From NCBI RefSeq assembly GCF_019352895.1, contig NZ_JAAAFX010000007.1:204199-268198 (forward strand): 64,000 nucleotides of DNA, in the 5' to 3' direction. The notes under the pieces are model-generated. The model saw nothing but the letters and a program-made list of their open reading frames with translations, was not told where the DNA came from and searched no databases. The position numbers were made by a program, and so were the translations under genes. This DNA comes from Variovorax boronicumulans. Its GTDB lineage: Bacteria; Pseudomonadota; Gammaproteobacteria; Burkholderiales; Burkholderiaceae_C. Each line of letters starts with the position of its first letter. Within the stretch, counting starts at the first letter, position 1. Shown piece after piece: positions 59,108-64,000 of the stretch.

Positions 59108-59605
59108 TCATGCAGGCGTGCCCTGCTGCGGCAACGGCACCTGCAGCCCCACCTTCAGGCAAGCGAGGGCGACGGAGGTGCGAAAGCGCCGCACGTTGTC
59201 GTCGCCCCGCAGCAGCCGCTCGGCGAGCGCGTCGTAGTCCGCCATGGACGCGACGTTGATGATCAACAGATAGTCCGCCTCGCCGGTGATGGCGTAGCAC
59301 TGCTGGACCGCGGGCTCCGCCGCGATGCGTGCGCGCAGGCCCGCGGTGCGCAAGGGGTGTTCGTCGTGCACGTGCACCTCCACCGTCAAGGTCAGCGGCC
59401 GGCCCAGCTTGACCGCGTCGAGCACGGCCACTTCGGCGCGGATGACGCCGCTTTCCCTGAGTCGCTGGATGCGCCGCTGCACGGCGGGTGCCGAGAGGTG
59501 CACCGCCTGCGCGATCGCGCGCTGCGGCACGGTGTTGTCGCGCTGCAGGATGTCCAGGATCGCGAGGTCGATGCTGTCGAGGGAAGAGGGGTCGTGGGGC
59601 GGCAT
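59108..59605 (-). CDS. Lrp/AsnC-family transcriptional regulator
   Basis: A 165-residue Lrp-type regulator: an N-terminal helix-turn-helix (LDILQRDNTVPQRAIAQAVH, LSAPAVQRRIQRLRESGVI) and a C-terminal ligand-binding ACT-like domain (VQQCYAITGEADYLLIINVA). It is divergent from an EamA exporter of the RhtA type with an 80-base AT-richer gap, so amino-acid-dependent control of export is likely. Confidence 0.93.
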   Translation of the reverse strand: MPPHDPSSLDSIDLAILDILQRDNTVPQRAIAQAVHLSAPAVQRRIQRLRESGVIRAEVAVLDAVKLGRPLTLTVEVHVHDEHPLRTAGLRARIAAEPAVQQCYAITGEADYLLIINVASMADYDALAERLLRGDDNVRRFRTSVALACLKVGLQVPLPQQGTPA

Positions 59606-59685
59606 GGGGCAGGGTGAGCGAAAGTTGCGTGAGGCGCTTGGAAATACAAGAAAAAGCAAGCAGTCCACGCAATACATTGTCTCCA

Positions 59686-60588
59686 ATGTCTTCGACCCGC
59701 ACCGCCTCGCTCATTCCCTTTCTCGCCATCCTCGGCGCCGTCGTCTGTCTCGGCCTGGGCACCTCCTGGGCCAAGAACAGTCTTTTCCCGGCCCTCGGTG
59801 CCCAGGGCACCACCGCGCTGCGCATCGGCTTCTCCGCGCTGTTCATGCTGCTGCTGTGGCGCCCCTGGCGCAAGCCCGCGAGCCGCGCGGACCTGCGCGT
59901 GATCGCCTGCTATGGCGCGGCGCTGGGCGCGATGAACCTGGCCTTCTACATGTCCTTGCGCACGCTGCCTTTCGGCATCGCCGTGGCCATCGAGTTCTCG
60001 GGCCCGCTGGCGGTCGCGATCTTCTCGTCGCGCCGGCCCATGGACTTCGTGTGGGTGCTGCTCGCCGTGTGCGGCCTGGGGCTGCTGCTGCCGCTCGGCC
60101 ACGACGTCAGCACGCTCGACCCGGTCGGTGTCATGTACGCACTGGCGGCGGCGGTCTGCTGGGCGACCTACATCGTCTTCGGCAAGCGCGTCGGCCACCT
60201 GCCCACGGGCCAGACCGTGTCGCTGGGCCTGACGATGGCCGCGCTGGTGGCCATACCTTTCGGCGTGGCGCATGCCGGCGCGGCGCTGCTGTCGCCGTCG
60301 CTGCTGCTGGTCGGCCTCGGCGTGGCCATCCTCTCGAGCGCCATCCCGATCTCGCTGGAGATGATGGCGCTGCGGCGCCTGCCCCGGCATGCCTTCGGCA
60401 TCATGATCAGCATGGAGCCCGCCGTGGCCGCCATCCTGGCGCTGGGCCTGCTCGGCGAACAGCTGAGCCTGTCGCAATGGCTGGCGATCGGGCTCATCGT
60501 GGGCGCCTCGATGGGCAGCGCCATGACGGCCGGCCGGTCCGCCAGGCGCGCGGCCAGGCCGGTGCTCGTGCAGGACGGGGTGTCCTGA
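59686..60588 (+). CDS. EamA-family exporter, RhtA-like
   Basis: A 300-residue DMT-superfamily transporter with ten hydrophobic segments in two EamA repeats. GLGTSWAKNSLFPALGAQGT, LGAMNLAFYMSLRTLPFGIA and VAIEFSGPLAVAI closely follow the threonine/homoserine exporter RhtA. It probably exports an amino acid or related metabolite. Divergence from an Lrp-type regulator supports that reading. It ends with a Ser/Arg/Ala-rich cytoplasmic tail. Confidence 0.9.
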   Translation: MSSTRTASLIPFLAILGAVVCLGLGTSWAKNSLFPALGAQGTTALRIGFSALFMLLLWRPWRKPASRADLRVIACYGAALGAMNLAFYMSLRTLPFGIAVAIEFSGPLAVAIFSSRRPMDFVWVLLAVCGLGLLLPLGHDVSTLDPVGVMYALAAAVCWATYIVFGKRVGHLPTGQTVSLGLTMAALVAIPFGVAHAGAALLSPSLLLVGLGVAILSSAIPISLEMMALRRLPRHAFGIMISMEPAVAAILALGLLGEQLSLSQWLAIGLIVGASMGSAMTAGRSARRAARPVLVQDGVS

Positions 60589-60715
60589 GCTTGCGCCAGG
60601 GTCCGATCGCTCGATCGGACCCGCTGGCGGGCCCGGTGGTGCGCCATCGCGTATGGAATACTCCGACGCGATCGAGGGGCCTGTCGCGTGCCTCTGCCGC
60701 CGAGTGACCGAATCC

Positions 60716-61285
60716 ATGCCCAAACCCACCAAATCAGAAATCGACGCCGACATCATCGACCGCGCCTCGGCCCTGTTCGCCAGGCACGGTTTCGACCATA
60801 CCTCGCTCCAGCAGATCGCCGATGCCGTCAATTACTCCAAGGCCGGCCTGCTGCATCACTTTCCGAGCAAGCTCGCGATCTACGCCGCGGCGATCGACAC
60901 CGTGCGGGCCCACATGCAGGAGGTGCGCGCCAGCACGGCGCACATTCCGGTCGGCATCGAGCGCGATCGGGCGCTGGTGGAGCGCGCGGTGCAGTTCACC
61001 TACGACTGGCCCGGCGTCTCGACGTTCGCCAGCCGTATCGCCGAGAACGAGCCCGACGGCGATCCGCAGCTGGTGGAGATCGGGCTCATCCTCTACGAGG
61101 CGCTCGGCATCGATCTGAAGAAGCTCGACATGGAGCGCATCGTGCGCGTGACAGGTGCGTTCACCGCGCTCAGCGTCACGGCCCTGCAGGCGGTGCATGC
61201 AGACCTGAAACGCGAATGGCGACCGCACATCGTCCAGGTCGCGATGGACGCGCTGGGCCATGGCAAACGCCGCGCCACGAAGTGA
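60716..61285 (+). CDS. TetR-family transcriptional regulator
   Basis: A 189-residue regulator with the helix-turn-helix IIDRASALFARHGFDHTSLQ, QIADAVNYSKAGLLHHFPSK and LAIYAAAI; the rest is helical. No target gene is obvious: upstream is the exporter on the same strand, downstream a convergent LysR gene. Start at 60716 (MPKPTKSEID) is a usual TetR N-terminus; an in-frame ATG at 60653 would add 21 unrelated residues. Confidence 0.9.
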   Translation: MPKPTKSEIDADIIDRASALFARHGFDHTSLQQIADAVNYSKAGLLHHFPSKLAIYAAAIDTVRAHMQEVRASTAHIPVGIERDRALVERAVQFTYDWPGVSTFASRIAENEPDGDPQLVEIGLILYEALGIDLKKLDMERIVRVTGAFTALSVTALQAVHADLKREWRPHIVQVAMDALGHGKRRATK

Positions 61286-61327
61286 ACGCGCGTCGCGCGC
61301 CTGGAGCCGGCGGCGCGCCGATGGCGC

Positions 61328-62275
61328 TCAGGCGCTCGCCCGCTGCGCCTGCGCCGCCGCGCGCAGGCACTGGACCAGCATGCCGGCCGCGGGCGACAGC
61401 CGCGCACCGCGGCGCGTGACGATGCCGTAGGCCTCGTGGCGCGAGCGGATCTGCAGCGGCAGCCGCCGCGCGATCTGGTGCTCCTCGCAGAAGTCCATGG
61501 TCGCCGCGGCCATCAGCGCCACCGCCTGCGGGTCTTCCTTGAGCAGCAGCATGGTGGCCAGCGAGGACGCGGTCTCGATCGGGTAGGGCGGCAGCGGCAG
61601 CCCCGCCTCGAGGAACTCGCGTTCCAGCAGCTGGCGCAGCGGCATGTTGCCGGGGTAGAGGATCCATCGGCTCTTGCCCAGTTGCGCGAGCGTCACGCGG
61701 CGCGCATTGGCAAGCGCATGCTGCGGCCCGACGGCCACCGCCACCGCCTCGTCCAATAACGGTTCGTAATCGAACTGCTCGGCCTGGCTCGACACCGTGG
61801 TGCGGCAGATGGCCAGGTCGAGCCGGCCCTCGTTGACCTGGTTGAGCAGCTCGATGCTGATGTTCTCGCGCACGTCGATCGACAGCGCGGGCTGCAGCCG
61901 GCGCAGCTCGGACAGCGCGCCGATCAGCACCGAGTGCAGCGCGCCCGTGATCGAGCCCACCGCCACGCGCCCGCCGCCGCCGCGCAGCACGCCGTCGATC
62001 TCTTCGCGCAGGTGCCCGAGGTCGGCGTCGATCAGGCGGGCGTAGCGAATGATGCAGAGCCCCAGCTCGTTCGGGTGCACGCCCTTGGGCGTGCGCACGA
62101 ACAGCTCGGTGCCGAAGGTCAGCTCGATCTCGCGCAGCGCCTTGGTCAGGCCGGGCTGGGTCAGGCCCATCCGGTCGGCCGCCTTGTGCAGCGAGCCGCA
62201 TTCCTCCAGGGCGATCAGCAGCGACAGCTGGCGAAAGCGCAGGCGGGAGGAGATCGAGGAAAGGCTGGGAACCAT
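61328..62275 (-). CDS. LysR-family transcriptional regulator
   Basis: A 315-residue LysR regulator: the DNA-binding domain has LRFRQLSLLIALEECGSLHK, AADRMGLTQPGLTKALREIE and LFVRTPKGVHPNELG, in the style of CbbR/GbpR/PcaQ regulators; the effector domain shows VAVGSITGALHSVLIGALSE and LLNQVNEGRLDLAICR. It is divergent from the FAH-hydrolase and SDR genes with a 94-base gap and probably controls them, with a sugar-derived keto acid as possible signal. Confidence 0.92.
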   Translation of the reverse strand: MVPSLSSISSRLRFRQLSLLIALEECGSLHKAADRMGLTQPGLTKALREIELTFGTELFVRTPKGVHPNELGLCIIRYARLIDADLGHLREEIDGVLRGGGGRVAVGSITGALHSVLIGALSELRRLQPALSIDVRENISIELLNQVNEGRLDLAICRTTVSSQAEQFDYEPLLDEAVAVAVGPQHALANARRVTLAQLGKSRWILYPGNMPLRQLLEREFLEAGLPLPPYPIETASSLATMLLLKEDPQAVALMAAATMDFCEEHQIARRLPLQIRSRHEAYGIVTRRGARLSPAAGMLVQCLRAAAQAQRASA

Positions 62276-62369
62276 GGGGGGATCACTCGAAGTTATTGCC
62301 GGATCAACAGCTCTCACTATGCAGCAAGGGCCGGCCCTTTGAGAATCCGCGGCACCAAGGAGACCTGAA

Positions 62370-63215
62370 ATGAAGTTGCTGCGCTACGGCCCCCCCGGCC
62401 AAGAGAAACCCGGCCTGCTCGATGCGGCCGGCACCCTGCGGGACCTGTCCGCCCACATCGCCGACGTCGACGGCCGCGTGCTCGACGTCGCCACGCTGGC
62501 CCGGCTGCGGGCCCTCGACCCCGCCGCCTTGCCGGCCGTCGACGGTTCGCCGCGCCTCGGTGCCTGCGTGGCCAACATCGGCAAGTTCATCTGCATCGGC
62601 CTGAACTACGCCGACCACGCGGCCGAATCCGGCATGGCCGTGCCGGCCGAACCGGTGGTCTTCGGCAAGTGGACCTCGGCCGTGGTCGGCCCCAACGACG
62701 ACGTGAAGATCCCCCGCGGCTCGGAGAAGACCGACTGGGAGGTCGAACTCGGCGTGGTGATCGGCAAGGCCGCGAGCTATGTGGAGGAGGCCGACGCGCT
62801 GGACCACGTGGCGGGCTACTGCGTGATCAACGACGTGTCCGAGCGCAACTACCAGCTCGAGCGCGGCGGCACCTGGGACAAGGGCAAGGGCTGCGACACC
62901 TTCGGCCCCACGGGCCCCTGGCTGGTCACGGCCGACGAGGTGCCCGATCCGCATGCGCTCGGCCTGTGGCTGGAGGTCGACGGCCACCGCTACCAGAACG
63001 GCAACACGCGCACCATGATCTTCCGCGTGCCGCAGCTCATCGCCTACCTGAGCCGCTTCATGACGCTGCAGCCCGGCGACGTGATCTCCACCGGCACGCC
63101 GCCCGGCGTCGGCATGGGCTGCAAGCCCGCGCCGGTCTACCTGCGCCCCGGCCAGACCATGCGCCTGGGCATCGACGGCCTGGGTGAACAACAGCAGCGC
63201 ACGGTCGCGGCCTGA
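62370..63215 (+). CDS. Fumarylacetoacetate hydrolase family protein
   Basis: A 281-residue FAH-family enzyme. Metal ligands and catalytic parts are visible: CIGLNYADHAAESG, EPVVFGKWTSAVVGPNDDV, WEVELGVVIGKAA (Glu ligands), GYCVINDVSERNYQ, KGCDTFGPTGPWLVT and STGTPPGVGMG. Members with this architecture, annotated as ureidoglycolate lyase-like, include hydrolases of 2,4-diketo-3-deoxy sugar acids; an SDR gene 10 bases downstream supports the deoxy-sugar route (fuconate or rhamnonate type). Exact substrate is inference. Confidence 0.9.
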   Translation: MKLLRYGPPGQEKPGLLDAAGTLRDLSAHIADVDGRVLDVATLARLRALDPAALPAVDGSPRLGACVANIGKFICIGLNYADHAAESGMAVPAEPVVFGKWTSAVVGPNDDVKIPRGSEKTDWEVELGVVIGKAASYVEEADALDHVAGYCVINDVSERNYQLERGGTWDKGKGCDTFGPTGPWLVTADEVPDPHALGLWLEVDGHRYQNGNTRTMIFRVPQLIAYLSRFMTLQPGDVISTGTPPGVGMGCKPAPVYLRPGQTMRLGIDGLGEQQQRTVAA

Positions 63216-63225
63216 AGGGCACTCC

Positions 63226-63975
63226 ATGATCAGCTACGACTTCAACGGCAGCACCGCCGTCATCACCGGCGGCGCGCAGGGCATCGGCTTCGCGGTGGCG
63301 CAACGCCTGCTCGGCGGCGGCGCACGCGTCTCGCTGTGGGATGCGGACCCGGCGGCACTGGCGGCCGCGCAGGAAACCCTGGCGGGCCAGGCCGTGCACA
63401 CGGTGCAGGTGGACGTGACCGACCTGGCGCAGGTCGAGGCGGCCGTCGCGCAGACCGAGTCGGCCTGCGGACCGATCGCCATGCTCGTGCACAGCGCCGG
63501 CATCGCCGGTGCCAATGCCCCGGTCGCCGATTACTCGCCTGCCGAATGGCACCGGGTGGTCGACGTCAACCTCCACGGCGCCTTCCACGTCAACCGGGCG
63601 GTCGTCGCGGGCATGGTCGCGCGCAACTACGGCCGCATCGTGAACATCGCGTCGATCGCGGGCAAGGAAGGCAACCCCAACGCCGGTGCCTACAGCGCCT
63701 CGAAGGCCGGCGTGATCGCGCTGACCAAGAGCCTGGGCAAGGAAACCGCCAGCAAGAACATCGCGGTCAACGCGATCACGCCGGCCGCGGCGCGCACGCG
63801 CATCTTCGACCAGATGTCGCAGCAGCACATCGACTACATGCTTTCGAAGATCCCGCGCGGGCGCTTCCTCGAGGTGGAGGAGGTCGCGGCCATGGTGGCC
63901 TGGCTGGTGTCGGAGGACAACTCCTTCACCACCGGTGCGGTGTTCGACCTCTCCGGCGGCCGCGCGACCTACTGA
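63226..63975 (+). CDS. SDR family dehydrogenase, probable keto-deoxy sugar acid type
   Basis: A 249-residue classical SDR: TGGAQGIGFAVAQRL (cofactor loop), DADPAAL with Asp at the end of beta 2 (NAD preference), HSAGIAGANAPV in place of NNAG, NIASIAGKEG with the catalytic Ser and YSASKAGVIALTKSLGKE with Tyr/Lys. It follows the FAH hydrolase by 10 bases. The pair matches the final steps of non-phosphorylating L-fucose or L-rhamnose catabolism, where an SDR oxidises the 2-keto-3-deoxy acid at C4 and the FAH enzyme cleaves the product. Confidence 0.9.
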   Translation: MISYDFNGSTAVITGGAQGIGFAVAQRLLGGGARVSLWDADPAALAAAQETLAGQAVHTVQVDVTDLAQVEAAVAQTESACGPIAMLVHSAGIAGANAPVADYSPAEWHRVVDVNLHGAFHVNRAVVAGMVARNYGRIVNIASIAGKEGNPNAGAYSASKAGVIALTKSLGKETASKNIAVNAITPAAARTRIFDQMSQQHIDYMLSKIPRGRFLEVEEVAAMVAWLVSEDNSFTTGAVFDLSGGRATY

Positions 63976-64000
63976 GATCCTTTTTCTTCCAGAACAACAG

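Overview
The window reads as chromosome of a high-GC betaproteobacterium of the Comamonadaceae, most like Variovorax. This is a judgement from gene content and order: the thiO-thiS-thiG-thiE block with a long ThiE, the cysI-DUF934-cysH-cysD-cysN block, several Ssu-type loci, a Bug binding protein and the style of intergenic repeats. No database comparison was possible. Genes are dense, with many 4-base ATGA/GTGA overlaps marking operons.

Layout. 1-5.7 kb: visibly lower-GC accessory DNA (two SDRs, a LysR regulator, two gene wrecks, an HxlR regulator divergent from a crotonase-family gene, a quinone-oxidoreductase-like MDR). It stops at the 3' end of a tRNA-Asn and is probably the end of a genomic island. 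5.8-13.5 kb: thiamin locus (TonB receptor, thiE, thiG, thiS, thiO, thiD, cytX and a TPP riboswitch). 13.7-17.4 kb: GntR regulator, IlvD/Edd-family sugar-acid dehydratase and a divergent Bug protein. 17.6-21.5 kb: ClC chloride/proton antiporter, an FAD monooxygenase divergent from a TetR regulator across a tandem operator, and a GNAT protein. 21.5-29.1 kb: ferredoxin reductase, 7Fe ferredoxin and assimilatory sulfate reduction (cysI, DUF934, cysH, cysD, cysN), with an unrelated gene inserted on the other strand.

29.3-39.3 kb: VOC protein, transglutaminase-like protein, then a locus resembling the RpoE/ChrR (ECF11) singlet-oxygen response: a five-gene set headed by a CFA-synthase-like methyltransferase, the sigma/anti-sigma pair, and a divergent FAD-oxidoreductase/DUF1365/CFA-like operon. 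Three good matches and one weaker match to TGATCY-N16-CGTA lie at the transcription-unit starts, which ties the set together as one predicted regulon for membrane-lipid modification.

40.1-46.8 kb: an unusual organosulfur operon with two permeases, an ATPase, a DszB-like protein that keeps the Cys/His/Arg catalytic residues of 2'-hydroxybiphenyl-2-sulfinate desulfinase, a flavin monooxygenase, a second solute-binding fold without a signal peptide, and a true periplasmic binding protein. 46.8-49.0 kb: mnmC and a YggX-like gene. 49.2-59.0 kb: a second sulfur locus (sulfate-binding protein, ssuE, three SsuA-like proteins, ssuD, ssuC, ssuB, metY, a nitroreductase, a Mop protein). 59.1-64 kb: an Lrp regulator and EamA exporter, a TetR regulator, and a LysR regulator divergent from an FAH-family hydrolase plus SDR pair.

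Functionally the window is rich in sulfur acquisition: imported sulfonates or sulfones would be cleaved to sulfite by flavin monooxygenases fed by SsuE, sulfate would be activated and reduced by CysDN/CysH, sulfite reduced by CysI, and sulfide fixed by MetY. The most novel-looking items are the DszB-like operon, the predicted ECF promoter set, and a pair of geometrically identical regulatory boxes upstream of cysH and cysI.
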